Shown: piece by piece, positions 26,096-35,690 of the stretch
Layout of the letters: each line of letters begins with the position of its first letter
Numbering within the stretch: the first letter of the stretch is position 1
Source: Pelagibacterium halotolerans B2
GTDB taxonomy: Bacteria; Pseudomonadota; Alphaproteobacteria; Rhizobiales; Devosiaceae
Length of the DNA: 64,000 nt
Direction of reading: 5' to 3'
NCBI RefSeq assembly: GCF_000230555.1
Contig: NC_016078.1
Coordinates: 3,433,001 to 3,497,000, forward strand
Notes under the pieces: model-generated
Told to the model about the DNA's origin: nothing
What the model saw: only the letters and a program-made list of their open reading frames with translations
The model's database searches: none
Translations under genes and position numbers: made by a program

Positions 26096-27186
26096 TCTCC
26101 AAAATAGCGTGTCTTGAGGTCGGCGATCAGCCCGCTTTCATGCGCGCCGATCAGTTCCACCGAGAGCTGGCGCGTCATCTCGCTGCGCTGGGGCAGTCCA
26201 AAGCCATATTTGTCCGGCGCAAAGATCGGGCCGACAACGGATACCGATTGTTGCGGATTGGTGTGGGCGTAATATTCGAGCACCGGGGCATCCCCGACGA
26301 TCGCCTCGATCCGGCCCGCGACCAGCGCTTCGACGGCCTGGTCGATATGATCGAACGGGCGGATCGTGAGCCCGGCCTGCCGCGCGTAATCCTCCGATAC
26401 GCTTCCCGGCTGCACACCGACCGGCCGTCCGGGAAGGTCCGCCACCGTGTTGATCTGGTTGTTGAGCGAGAGGGTGGTCATCACGCTTGTCACCGATGAG
26501 GTGAGATAGGCCAGCACCGCGATGCCGCAGACAAGCCAGAGCCCCTGCCAGAATCGCCCCATCCAGCCGAACAGGTTCTTTCGTGCCGGCGGCTTTCCCG
26601 AGGTTGCGACCGACATGACAGTGTAAAACCCTTCGGCAAGGCCATCGCGCCAGCGGCGGGGAAAATCCTTGTCGAAGCGCCGATCGAACAGCGTCACAAG
26701 AACCGTGGCGACGATGATGACGACCGCGATCCAGCCATAGGCACGCAGATGACCCGATTCGCTGAGCCCGGCGACAAGGTCGGAAAAGTCGCCCCCGGAA
26801 AATTCATTGACCATTATGCGCTGACCGGCGTCGAACCAGGGATGGGTGAAATCGATCCGCTCGGCCCGCCCCCGCGTCACGGTGATGTTGGTCACAGCAA
26901 CGTCGACCTCGCCGGACGCCGTGGCATCGACAAGCGCGCCCACGGTGTTGAACGCGACATATTCGCTCTCGAGGTCGAGGCGGGAGGCCAGCCACTGCCA
27001 CAGCTCGATGGCCATGCCCTCAAATTGCCCGTCGGCCTCCATCACGAACGGCGGATGAACATAAACGCCGACAGTCAGGGCCTCGTCCGCGGGCGGAACG
27101 CTCTGGGCGCTGGCCGGCCCTGTGGCAATCGCCGTTGAAAAGGCGATGATTGCGAACAGCGCAACACGCTGGAAATGAAAAAACAT
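26086..27186 (-). CDS. GluR0-like ligand-gated ion channel / solute-binding receptor
   Basis: 366 aa. Signal peptide (1-27, ending ASAQ), periplasmic-binding lobe S1 (about 33-135, TVGVYVHPPFVMEADGQFEG and DVAVTNITVTRGRAERIDFT), helix TM1 (151-167), pore-loop region (184-199, EGFYTVMSVATSGKPP), TM2 (209-236), then lobe S2 (from about 248, DLPGRPVGVQPGSVSEDYAR). This is the layout of prokaryotic ionotropic glutamate receptors such as GluR0. The pore reads MSVATSGK instead of the potassium-type TVGYG, so ion selectivity is open. Expected in the inner membrane, sensing a periplasmic amino acid. Monocistronic. Confidence 0.85.
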   Translation of the reverse strand: MFFHFQRVALFAIIAFSTAIATGPASAQSVPPADEALTVGVYVHPPFVMEADGQFEGMAIELWQWLASRLDLESEYVAFNTVGALVDATASGEVDVAVTNITVTRGRAERIDFTHPWFDAGQRIMVNEFSGGDFSDLVAGLSESGHLRAYGWIAVVIIVATVLVTLFDRRFDKDFPRRWRDGLAEGFYTVMSVATSGKPPARKNLFGWMGRFWQGLWLVCGIAVLAYLTSSVTSVMTTLSLNNQINTVADLPGRPVGVQPGSVSEDYARQAGLTIRPFDHIDQAVEALVAGRIEAIVGDAPVLEYYAHTNPQQSVSVVGPIFAPDKYGFGLPQRSEMTRQLSVELIGAHESGLIADLKTRYFGDES

Positions 27187-27268
27187 AAGGCCCCGGTCCC
27201 CGTGCGGTGTTCAAACAGCACGCCCAGTGAACCTTCAATCGCCCGATTTCACAAGTTTACACCCGATA

Positions 27269-27306
27269 AACAAAACGCCCCCAACCCGAAGGCTGGAGGC
27301 GTTCTG
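27269..27306 (-). terminator. Rho-independent terminator after trxA
   Basis: Minus strand: AACGCCTCCAGCC-TTCG-GGTTGGGGGCGTT followed by TTGTTT. It lies beyond repeat copy C, about 250 bp after the trxA stop, and protects the receptor gene. Confidence 0.85.
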
Positions 27307-27361
27307 CTGTCTCGCCAAAACGAAAGGAGAGGCGAGAAATCTCTAATTTGCTGAGTCTCAA

Positions 27362-27550
27362 GGCCGGTCAGGGCTGTGCGAAAACGGGGGACTTTCGAGA
27401 GTGATGACCGGCTACAGAAGGTCCAGTGGACCTTCTGCAGGGAAGAACGCCCGGCGAAGCTACGCTTCGCGGGCTATGACCGGAGCGTACTTTTGTACGT
27501 GAGGACCGGAAGCGCAGAAAACCTGCGTTTGCAGCCAGCCCTCACCGGCC
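27362..27550 (+). repeat. Long intergenic palindromic element, copy C
   Basis: 189 bp, ending 6 bp from the trxA stop. Arms GGCCGGTCAGGGCTG and CAGCCCTCACCGGCC (one mismatch and a small insert). Contains TTTCGAGAGTGATGACCGGC, an inner AGAAGGTCCAGTGGACCTTC palindrome, a GAAGCTACGCTTC hairpin and the core GGAGCGTACTTTTGTACGTG. Confidence 0.85.
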
Positions 27551-27555
27551 GATGC

Positions 27556-27879
27556 TTAAGCGGCGTGGCCTTCGAGCCATTTGACCAATCCGGCCTTGGG
27601 GGTGCCGGCGCCGATCTTGATGTCGGCGGCCTCACCGCCCTTGAACAGGATCATGGTCGGGATCGAACGCACGCCATACTGCGCGGCGATGCCGGGGTTT
27701 TCATCGACATTGAGCTTGACGATCTTGACCTTGCCTTCCATCTCGCCCGAAATCTCTTCGAGGATCGGGGCGATCGCCCGGCAGGGACCGCACCATTCCG
27801 CCCAGAAATCGACGAGCACGGGTTCTTTCGAGCCCAGGACTTCTGTGGAGAAATTGGCGTCTGTTACGTGTCCGGTCAT
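27556..27879 (-). CDS. trxA: Thioredoxin
   Basis: 107 aa. Active site [13 protein letters not shown], cis-Pro in [12 protein letters not shown]. Cytoplasmic disulfide reductase. The ATG at 27879 follows AAGGTAG and matches family length. Last in the minus-strand run divL-tsaE-murU-addB-addA-trxA, 108 bp after addA. Confidence 0.96.
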   Translation of the reverse strand: MTGHVTDANFSTEVLGSKEPVLVDFWAEWCGPCRAIAPILEEISGEMEGKVKIVKLNVDENPGIAAQYGVRSIPTMILFKGGEAADIKIGAGTPKAGLVKWLEGHAA

Positions 27880-27987
27880 GGCACTACCTTTATTGTCAGG
27901 CCCCACATATGGACCTTTGAGAATTACGTTACACTATAGCTAGGCAGAGTCGGAAGCCAGTTCAAGCCTCCCTGTCACGCGTCCTTC

Positions 27988-30900
27988 TCACAGCACCGTG
28001 ACGTCGCCCACCGCCGCGTCGAGCAGACCGGCGGGAAGGGTCATCAGGCGCGAATTTTCCGTCCACAGGATCGCCGCCTCGACACGCCTGCCCGCAAAAA
28101 GCCGCTGCGCCGCCAGCCGGTACAGGGCCAATTGGTGCACATAGCCCGCCGAAACCGCTTCGGGCCGCTCGGGCACCATGCCATCGGATTTATAATCGAC
28201 AACCAGCACGCTTTCCCCCGCCACCAGCCTGTCGATCCGCCCTTCCAGCCGCGCATTCGCGTCGCCCTGTCGCACCACAATCGAAAACGGCACCTCGGCC
28301 CGGCTGTCAGTGCCGAACAGCCCGGCCAGATCCGGGTCGGAAAGGATCGCCAGGCCCCGCTCGGCCACCGGCCCGGCAAGCTCTGGATCGTCGGGCAAAA
28401 GCGTCTGCGCCGCGCTCAGCGCCACAGCCTCCCTGCGCTCCTGAGGTGCGGCACTCAAATGCTGCAGCAGCGTGTGCAGGGCAATCCCCCGCATCCGGGC
28501 CCCGCGCGCATCGAGCAGGCTTTCCGCAGCCGTTTCCAGCCCCAACGGTGCCCACACGTCATCGTGCCGCGATGGGGTGATGATCGGCAGCCCGGCCCGT
28601 CTTGGCGGCGGCCCCAGCGTCAATGGCTGCGTTGCGGCACGCACATCATCGCCCGCCTCCCCAGCCGCCACTGCACTGGCTTCCAGCGCCGGAAACCGCA
28701 ACACATCGCCCCGATGGTCGGAGGTCGTGGCGCTCTCGCCGCCCAGCGCGCCCGAGACCGCCCCGAACCAGGTTTCCTCGACCTTTGTCCGGCTGTCGAG
28801 CGTGCCCGCAATGTGCAGCGCCTCCTCGGCCCGCGTCATCCCCACATAGAGATTGCGCCAATATTCAGCGATATTGCGCGCCTCCACCTCGGCCCGCAGC
28901 GGCCGCGACGCCTCGCAATGGCTGTCCTTGCCCGGGCAATAGAGCAAAAACGCATCGCCATCATGGGTGCCGAAAAAGACGCAGTCGGACACCGCCCGCG
29001 GCTTGGTCGCCGCATCGGCAAGGATCACGACGGGCGCTTCGAGCCCCTTGGCTCCATGCACCGTCATCACCCGCACGCCCGCCGCCCGGGCCACGAGATC
29101 GCGCTTGATGACGATGTCGGACGCCCGCATCGCCGCCACGAATCCGGTCAGCGAGGGCTGATCGGACGTCTCGTGCTCGAGCGCCAGATCCAAAAATTCG
29201 GCGATCACCTCGTCCACTTCCTCGCCCAGCCGCGCGTGAAACTGTTTCAGCCCGCCCTGCTGGTAGAGCACATGCGCGAAAAACTCGTATGGCCGGTCGA
29301 AATCGAGCCGCTGCCGCAGCCCGCCTAGGCGCTGATAAGCCGCCTGCGCCGCCTCCATATCGCTCGCGCCCAGCCGCTCGTAAAGGCTCAGTTTTCCCCG
29401 CCCATGAGCCAGCGTGAACAATTGCTCCTCGGAAATCGCAAACAGCGGCGAACGCAGGATTGCCGCCAGCGTCAGATCGTCGGCCGGGTTGAGTAGGAAA
29501 TCGGCAAGTCCCAGAAGATCGTCGATGGCGATATGGGCCGAAACCGGCAGCCGGTCGGCGCCGGGGCTGGCGATATTGCGCTGCTTTAACGCCCGCACGA
29601 TCTCGGGAAAAATCCCCTTGCGCTTCTGGACGAGGATCAGGATGTCCTCGGGCCGGATCGCCCGCCCCCCCGGCCCGACCGGAGCCCGGCTTTCGATCCA
29701 GCCGGCAATCGTATCGGCAATCCTGTTGGCCAATTGCTTTGGCGCCGCCGCAAGGCTTTCCACGGGCTCGGTCGGCCAGGCCTCGGGGATCTCCGGGCTG
29801 TCGGGATTTTCGATCACCGGCCAGATTTCGATCCGCCCGCCCTTTCGCGTCCGTGCCGCCTCGTGCCGGATCGTCTCGGCCAGAAGCGATGCTGCGATAT
29901 CGGGCCGGCCAAACACCTTGTCGACGCCCTCAAGGATTTCTTCGAGCGTGCGAAAGCTGGTTTCCAGCGTCTCCCCGTACCACTCGCGCCCCGCCGCCCT
30001 GGCTGCGGCCGCCAGCGCGCGGCCCTTGTCCAGAAACAGTTTCGGCTCGGCCCCCTGAAACGAATAGATCGATTGTTTCGGGTCCCCCACCGCAAAGATC
30101 GTCTTGGGCCTTTGCGCCGCCCCAGTCCCGGAAAAATAATCGTCGATCAGCGCGTCGATCACCGCCCATTGCTCGGGATTGGTGTCCTGGCTCTCATCGA
30201 CAAGAATATGGTCGATCCCCGCATCGAGCTTGTAGCGCACCCATTCGCCCATGCCCCTGTCGCCGAGCAGAGCTGCCGTGCGCGCCACCAGATCGTCGAA
30301 ATCCATAAGCGAACGGGCCCGCTTCTGTGTCTCGTAGCGCTTCAGGATCGCCGCCAGCACCCGCGTCAGCGCCGCGCTGTTCTCGGCGATAGTCAGCGCC
30401 TTGGATTTTTCAAACAGCGCTTCGAGCCGCTCGGCCTCCGCCGCCAGCCGCTCGGCAAGCTCGGGCATGGCGGTGGCAATCGCCTTGGCCGGAAACCCGC
30501 GCTTGGGCGCCGTCCCCGCTGCCGTGAGATAAGCGGCGAAAAGCTGGCTGGCGGTGGGCGATGTCCTGTCGACCCTTTCAAGCTTGTCTTCGAACCCGGC
30601 CCGTTTGGCCACCCCGGGCGGGGTCAGCGACCAGATGGCCGGATATTCGGCGGTCGCAACCAGCATCCCGTCCACAACCTCGCGATTGAACCTTTCGATT
30701 GTCTCGCCCGCCCCCAGCCCCAGCCCGGCCCGCATCGCCCCAATCGCCCGCTCGGGATCGGCAAGGATCGGTCCCAGCTTGCGGCTGTTGTCCAGACATT
30801 GGCCAATCGCGGTTTCGATCTGGCTGTCGCTGAGCGCATCGAACAGCGCCCGTACGGCCTCGCCCACCGGGCCGCCTGCCTTGAGCCCCTCGGCGATCAC

Positions 30901-31401
30901 CCCCTCGCGCGCCTCGCGCAACAGCGCCGTGGCGTCCGCCTCCTCGATCACCGTGAAATTGACCGGTACCCCCGCCTCGCGCGGAAAGCGCTGCAGCACA
31001 GCCTCGCAAAAGGCGTGGATGGTGTTGATCTTGAGTCCGCCCGGCGTATCGAGCGCATGGGCGAAAAGGCTCCGCGCTTTGAGCTTTTCGGATGCGCTGG
31101 CCCGCTGCCCCAAAAGCTCCGCCAGTTCGCGCTCGAGCTCGGCCTCGTCCGCCCGCGCCCACCGGGCCAGAATGCCCGTCACCCGGTGCCGCATTTCGGC
31201 GGCTGCCGCCTTGGTATAGGTCAGGCACAAGATCGCCTCCGGCGCAGCCCCGTCTAGCAGCAGCCGCAGCACCCGGCGCGAGAGCACATAGGTTTTGCCC
31301 GATCCGGCATTGGCCGAAACCCAGGCATTGGCCCGCGGGTCGGCCACCCGCGCCTGCTTGGCATTGGTATCGGGCGGGACGGAAAGGTCTTCCCGGCTCA
31401 T
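27988..31401 (-). CDS. addA: Double-strand break repair helicase AddA
   Basis: 1137 aa, family length. Helicase-nuclease subunit that resects double-strand breaks to recombinogenic ends. Walker A SANAGSGKTYVLSRRVLR near residue 30, LCLTYTKAAAAEMRHRV, DHILVDESQDTNPEQW, AVGDPKQSIYSFQGAEPKLF, VMTVHGAKGLEAPVV and YVGMTRAEEALHIAG are the UvrD-type motifs; the C-terminal nuclease domain ends with GRIDRLVAGESVLVVDYKSD (the Asp and DYK residues). Starts within the addB stop (ATGA). Confidence 0.96.
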   Translation of the reverse strand: MSREDLSVPPDTNAKQARVADPRANAWVSANAGSGKTYVLSRRVLRLLLDGAAPEAILCLTYTKAAAAEMRHRVTGILARWARADEAELERELAELLGQRASASEKLKARSLFAHALDTPGGLKINTIHAFCEAVLQRFPREAGVPVNFTVIEEADATALLREAREGVIAEGLKAGGPVGEAVRALFDALSDSQIETAIGQCLDNSRKLGPILADPERAIGAMRAGLGLGAGETIERFNREVVDGMLVATAEYPAIWSLTPPGVAKRAGFEDKLERVDRTSPTASQLFAAYLTAAGTAPKRGFPAKAIATAMPELAERLAAEAERLEALFEKSKALTIAENSAALTRVLAAILKRYETQKRARSLMDFDDLVARTAALLGDRGMGEWVRYKLDAGIDHILVDESQDTNPEQWAVIDALIDDYFSGTGAAQRPKTIFAVGDPKQSIYSFQGAEPKLFLDKGRALAAAARAAGREWYGETLETSFRTLEEILEGVDKVFGRPDIAASLLAETIRHEAARTRKGGRIEIWPVIENPDSPEIPEAWPTEPVESLAAAPKQLANRIADTIAGWIESRAPVGPGGRAIRPEDILILVQKRKGIFPEIVRALKQRNIASPGADRLPVSAHIAIDDLLGLADFLLNPADDLTLAAILRSPLFAISEEQLFTLAHGRGKLSLYERLGASDMEAAQAAYQRLGGLRQRLDFDRPYEFFAHVLYQQGGLKQFHARLGEEVDEVIAEFLDLALEHETSDQPSLTGFVAAMRASDIVIKRDLVARAAGVRVMTVHGAKGLEAPVVILADAATKPRAVSDCVFFGTHDGDAFLLYCPGKDSHCEASRPLRAEVEARNIAEYWRNLYVGMTRAEEALHIAGTLDSRTKVEETWFGAVSGALGGESATTSDHRGDVLRFPALEASAVAAGEAGDDVRAATQPLTLGPPPRRAGLPIITPSRHDDVWAPLGLETAAESLLDARGARMRGIALHTLLQHLSAAPQERREAVALSAAQTLLPDDPELAGPVAERGLAILSDPDLAGLFGTDSRAEVPFSIVVRQGDANARLEGRIDRLVAGESVLVVDYKSDGMVPERPEAVSAGYVHQLALYRLAAQRLFAGRRVEAAILWTENSRLMTLPAGLLDAAVGDVTVL

Positions 31402-34400
31402 TCGCCCTCCTCCCCGCCCTCGATCAGCGTCCATTCTTCGGTGCGCGCCAGATGGTCGTAATCGCCTTTGAAGCGCTGGCTGGGCTTGGGCAGAACCCGC
31501 GCCGTCATCGGAAAATCGTCGCGCAGCAGCATCGCCGCCACATGGTTCTGAAACAGGGTGAAACTCGTTTCGATCGCTTCAGAAAGGCTCATCCCGTCCG
31601 GCGCCGCATAGGGTGTGATCTTGAGCGCCTCGGGCCCGTGCGAAAGCTTGATGAACGCCATCGCCTCGGTCTGCCCCTCTGCCCCCACAAACCCGCCGGC
31701 CCGCGCCATATGGGCTTCGAGCGGCAGTTGTGGCGCAAAAAACTGTTTCATGTCCTTGGGCGCCGGCGCCTGTCCGGTCTTGAAATCGATGATTTCGAGG
31801 CCCCCGCTCCGCGTCCTGTCGATCCGGTCGGCCCGCCCCGAAACGACGAAGGGCGGATCGCTCAGCGGCAATTCGATCCGGCCCGAAATCTCAGCCATCC
31901 GCGCCGCAATCTGCGGCCTGCCCCGTTCGAAATCGAGAAACGCCCGCGCAATCGCGGCAAACCGTGCCAGCCAGATGTCGCGCCGCGCCGGAATGGCATC
32001 GAGCCGCCCATAGCGCTCCCGAGCGATGGCCATGATCGCCTCGAACGCACCGGCATGTGCAGGATCGTGCCCTTCTGTGAGGAAATCGCCTAAAATATCG
32101 TGGATCAGCGTACCGCGTTCGGCATGATCGGGGTCGGCCCCAAGCGCATCGATGGGCTTTAGCCCCAGAACGTGACGCGCATAAAGATCGTATGGCGAAC
32201 GCAACAGCGTTTCGGCTTCGGTGATCGAGAGTTTGCGCGGCCGCACATCCGCCGGCGGTTTTGGCGCGGGCCGCCCCGCCGGTTGGGGCGGCAGCCCGGT
32301 TGCGTCGAGCTGCCGGGCCATCTCCACCCAGACTGCGCCGCGCTCCTGCATCTTTTTATTGATCTCGCCCCCCACAAAGGCCTCGAGCCGCTGGATCAGC
32401 CGCGAGGGATTGGCCGGAGAGGTCCCCGCCCGCTCGGGCAGGGTAAACACCACTTCCGGCCCGCCCGCCGCCATCAGAAAGTCATGCGCCGCCAGCCCGT
32501 GCAGCTTTTCGGGCGGCTCCAGCCCGGCGGCCAGCCGCATGCCCCGGCTCATCCACGGCCCCGGATCGGCCACTTCGGGCCACACCGTTTCGATCATCCC
32601 GGCCAAAATCACCCGGTCGGCATCCATCAGCCGCGCTTCCAGCCGTCCGAACACTTGCACATCCTCGGCGTCGGGCTGGCGCGGCCGCACGCTCTGGCCG
32701 GCCATCAGCCCATCGAGCGCAAAACCCAGCCCGCCGCCCGAAAGTCTTGGGCCCCGCGCCCCCTGCCGCGCGGCCAGCTCGATCCAGCGCGCCAGCTCGT
32801 CCTCGCCCTCCAGCGGCGCCGGCTTTTCCCCCTGCGGTACGTCCCTCAAACGCTCGATTGTCTCGCCCAGCACCGCCGCGGTCTCGCTCGCCGCAAATCC
32901 GTCCTTCGCCAAAAGCTCCGCCAGTGGCGACAGCGCCGCCTCCAGCGCGTCGATCAGCGCAAGCACGGCCTGCGCCTTGTCCGCATCGAGCTTGAGCGCC
33001 GGGCGTCGGGTCACGCCGTCGCGATTGTCGGCAACGGCGCGCCGCAAGCCGTCAAAGCCGGGCAGGGGCCTTTGCCCGCGCAGGATACCCAGATCGAGCC
33101 ATTGGCTGGCCGACGCCACGCTCCCGCGCCCCAGTCCCAGCGCCACATGCCGGTTGCGCAGCAGCGCCATGATATCGACGGCGTTCAGGCCATTGGCCAG
33201 CACCGACACCGCCTGCCGCACCATCCGCCCGGCCCGCGACAAAAGGAGCGGCGTCCCCGCCGCATCGTCCAGCGGCACGCCAAACCGCGCCAGTTCCGCG
33301 CAGATCCGCCGCGCCAGCGTCTGGTCGGGCGCAATGATCGCTACGGATTTTTTCTCGTTCAGCGCGTCGTGAACGCAAACGGCAATGGCCCGCGCCTCCT
33401 CCTCGGGCGTGCGCGCCACGAGGAGAGACAGCCCCTCCGTGCCCGCCTCCAGCCCGGCGCCCAGCCCTTGCGCAACCGCCTGCCATTGCGCGGTGGCCTC
33501 CGGCAGCCCCAGCGCCGCATTGAGAATTTTGGTGCGCGGCGCCTCCTCAGGCGCCAGCTCGGTCACCGCCTCGGGCAGCGTGCCGACCCGCTTGAGCAGA
33601 CGCGCCAGCCCGTATTGCGGATGCCCATGCGGATTGCGCTTCGGATCGTCCAGAGCGGCCAGCGTCTGTCCACCCATGTGTGTATCGAGCCCGGCCAGAA
33701 CCACGGCGCCATTGGCCAGCTTTGCCACGGCCGCGATCAGGTCGGCGGTCGCCGGGATCGAACCGGCCGAACCGGCAACCACCACGGGCCTCTCCTCATG
33801 CACCACCTCAAGCGAAGCCGCCTTGCGCTCAAGCAGGATATTTGTGCGTTCGGCCCCCTCCATCTCGCCTTCAGCGGCCAGAATCTGCGGCCAGGCATCG
33901 AGCACGAAGGTCACGAAATCGAGGTGCTCCTGCCATTGCGCCGGCAAGTGTTCGCTCTCGATACCTTTGAGCGAGCGCGGATCGCGCCGCGCGATTGTGA
34001 AATCGTCGATCAGCGTGCCCAGCGAATCCGCCAGCGCAAAGATTTCGGCCCCGTTGGGTGCACCGGAAACCCCGCCCAAACCGGGGGCCGAAAACGCGCC
34101 CTCGCCCGTCACCGCCAGCCAGCGTTCGACGATTTCGCCCAGCAATAACCGCCGCTTGAACCTGTTGATGGCGCCGGGCAGTTCCACCGGCTCATAGGGC
34201 GGAATGAACGGTTCGGTGCTCGGATCGTCCCCGCCCAGCGGCCGTATGTCGGGCAATAGCATCGGGGCATCGCCGAGCCTGTCGGCAAGGATGCGCGACA
34301 AGCGGTTGGCGGCCCGGCGCGTGGGCAGATAGATGGTAAAGTCCGAAAGCCAGAACGGCCCCTCGCGCCGCCAGCCCGGCGCAATCCGTCCGTCGATGAT

Positions 34401-34469
34401 CGCGTTCGCCAGCGTATCGAGAAACGGCGCGTGCGGAGCTATGGAAAAAATGGTACCCGGACGCGCCAT
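31398..34469 (-). CDS. addB: Double-strand break repair protein AddB
   Basis: 1023 aa. Partner of AddA: degenerate helicase domain plus nuclease. The N-terminal IFSIAPHAPFLDTLANAI and LPTRRAANRLSRILADRL, and the C-terminal nuclease segment SGRADRIDRTRSGGLEIIDF followed by KTGQAPAPKD, are diagnostic of the alphaproteobacterial AddB. ATG at 34469 overlaps the murU stop (TGATG); a GTG one codon upstream is possible. Confidence 0.95.
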   Translation of the reverse strand: MARPGTIFSIAPHAPFLDTLANAIIDGRIAPGWRREGPFWLSDFTIYLPTRRAANRLSRILADRLGDAPMLLPDIRPLGGDDPSTEPFIPPYEPVELPGAINRFKRRLLLGEIVERWLAVTGEGAFSAPGLGGVSGAPNGAEIFALADSLGTLIDDFTIARRDPRSLKGIESEHLPAQWQEHLDFVTFVLDAWPQILAAEGEMEGAERTNILLERKAASLEVVHEERPVVVAGSAGSIPATADLIAAVAKLANGAVVLAGLDTHMGGQTLAALDDPKRNPHGHPQYGLARLLKRVGTLPEAVTELAPEEAPRTKILNAALGLPEATAQWQAVAQGLGAGLEAGTEGLSLLVARTPEEEARAIAVCVHDALNEKKSVAIIAPDQTLARRICAELARFGVPLDDAAGTPLLLSRAGRMVRQAVSVLANGLNAVDIMALLRNRHVALGLGRGSVASASQWLDLGILRGQRPLPGFDGLRRAVADNRDGVTRRPALKLDADKAQAVLALIDALEAALSPLAELLAKDGFAASETAAVLGETIERLRDVPQGEKPAPLEGEDELARWIELAARQGARGPRLSGGGLGFALDGLMAGQSVRPRQPDAEDVQVFGRLEARLMDADRVILAGMIETVWPEVADPGPWMSRGMRLAAGLEPPEKLHGLAAHDFLMAAGGPEVVFTLPERAGTSPANPSRLIQRLEAFVGGEINKKMQERGAVWVEMARQLDATGLPPQPAGRPAPKPPADVRPRKLSITEAETLLRSPYDLYARHVLGLKPIDALGADPDHAERGTLIHDILGDFLTEGHDPAHAGAFEAIMAIARERYGRLDAIPARRDIWLARFAAIARAFLDFERGRPQIAARMAEISGRIELPLSDPPFVVSGRADRIDRTRSGGLEIIDFKTGQAPAPKDMKQFFAPQLPLEAHMARAGGFVGAEGQTEAMAFIKLSHGPEALKITPYAAPDGMSLSEAIETSFTLFQNHVAAMLLRDDFPMTARVLPKPSQRFKGDYDHLARTEEWTLIEGGEEGE

Positions 34470-35212
34470 CACACGAGCGCGCCGATATCCTGCTCGGTGC
34501 GCTCAAGCGCCTGGCTGTCACCGACATGAAACCATGGCGCACCGATTTCGACGCCCCGCAGCCGCCCCGCCGCGCGCGCGGTCTCGAAATGCCGGTAGAG
34601 CGAAAACGGCACGTCCGGCCCGCTCGCCGCCAGTTCGCGCGAAATCAGCGCCGCGCCGGCATAGACCATCGGCCGCCCCTGCGTTCTGGAAATCTGCCCG
34701 TCTCCGTCCAGCAGATAGTCGGCGCCCTTGCGAAACCCCGAAGCCCTGTCGGGCGCTACACACAGCAAGACGACATCGGCCCCGCCCGCGCCATAACATG
34801 CGTGCATGCGCGCAATGGGCGTATCGCTGCCGGCCAGCCAGAACGTGTCGGTGTTGAGCGCCAGCACCGGATCGGACCTCAAAAGCTCAAGCGCCTTGCG
34901 CAACCCGCCACCCGTATCGAGCAGCCGGTCTTTCTCATGGCTCACGGCAAACCCGAGATCGGGCAGGGCGCTGGAAAGCCGGCTGAAATGGGCGGCGATC
35001 ATTTCGGCCTTGTGATGGGCATTGACCACGAACCGCGTGCAGCCTTCGGCCAGCGCTGCATCGATCGCGTGATCGATCAGCGGTTTGCCCGCCACCTCGA
35101 TCAGCGCCTTGGGTTTTTCGAAGGTCAGGGGCCGCATGCGCGTGCCCAGCCCCGCGGCAAGCAGCATCACATCGGGCATGGCAATCGGTGGCATGGGAAA
35201 GGAATCGCTCAT
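34469..35212 (-). CDS. Nucleotidyltransferase, MurU-like (N-acetylmuramate-1-phosphate uridylyltransferase type)
   Basis: 247 aa. LLAAGLGTRMRPLTFEKPKA is the sugar-nucleotide pyrophosphorylase signature; VNAHHKAEMIAAHF and LALNTDTFWLAG follow. MurU-type enzymes recycle cell-wall MurNAc in concert with the kinase AmgK. In many Rhizobiales the kinase is a neighbour, often fused to TsaE; here tsaE stands directly upstream and no kinase domain is present, so the source of the sugar phosphate is unknown. Overlaps addB by one base; 3 bases after tsaE. Confidence 0.85.
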   Translation of the reverse strand: MSDSFPMPPIAMPDVMLLAAGLGTRMRPLTFEKPKALIEVAGKPLIDHAIDAALAEGCTRFVVNAHHKAEMIAAHFSRLSSALPDLGFAVSHEKDRLLDTGGGLRKALELLRSDPVLALNTDTFWLAGSDTPIARMHACYGAGGADVVLLCVAPDRASGFRKGADYLLDGDGQISRTQGRPMVYAGAALISRELAASGPDVPFSLYRHFETARAAGRLRGVEIGAPWFHVGDSQALERTEQDIGALV

Positions 35213-35215
35213 GGC

Positions 35216-35686
35216 CTATTGTGTCTCCTCGGCCCGCCACGGCGCAAGCGCCTCGGCCAGCCCCTCGCGTTCGCGGCCCCTTGCCGTAACGCGCAGAACC
35301 CGCCCGTTGCCCGCAGCGCCCATTTCGATGGCAATCCCCAGCCCCGGCCGCCGCATGAGCGAAGGCGCGCGCTCGGGCCATTCGACAAGCACGATATCGC
35401 CCTCGTCCTCGATCAGCCCCAATTCGTCGATTTCCGATTCATCGGCCAGCCGGTAAAGATCGGCATGGATGATGCCACGATAGGGCTGGACGATGGCGAA
35501 GGTCGGGGAGGGGATTTCAAGCTCGGGTTCATCGAGCCGCGCCCTGATGATGGCCCGCGCCAGCGCGGTCTTGCCGGCCCCCAGATCGCCCTTGAGCGTT
35601 ACGACATCTCCGGACAAAAGATGCGCGGCAATCGCCGCCCCGATGGCATCGGTCGCCGCCGCATCGGGCGCAAACAGCGCGATCAT
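35216..35686 (-). CDS. tsaE: tRNA threonylcarbamoyladenosine biosynthesis protein TsaE
   Basis: 156 aa, the length of a stand-alone TsaE. ATPase needed for t6A37 in ANN-decoding tRNAs, with TsaB and TsaD. P-loop LKGDLGAGKTALARAI, IPSPTFAIVQPY, HADLYRLADESEIDELG and VLVEWPERAP are conserved. The C-terminal aminoglycoside-phosphotransferase domain (AmgK-like) that is fused to TsaE in many Rhizobiales is lacking. 4 bases after divL. Confidence 0.94.
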   Translation of the reverse strand: MIALFAPDAAATDAIGAAIAAHLLSGDVVTLKGDLGAGKTALARAIIRARLDEPELEIPSPTFAIVQPYRGIIHADLYRLADESEIDELGLIEDEGDIVLVEWPERAPSLMRRPGLGIAIEMGAAGNGRVLRVTARGREREGLAEALAPWRAEETQ

Positions 35687-35690
35687 GGCC

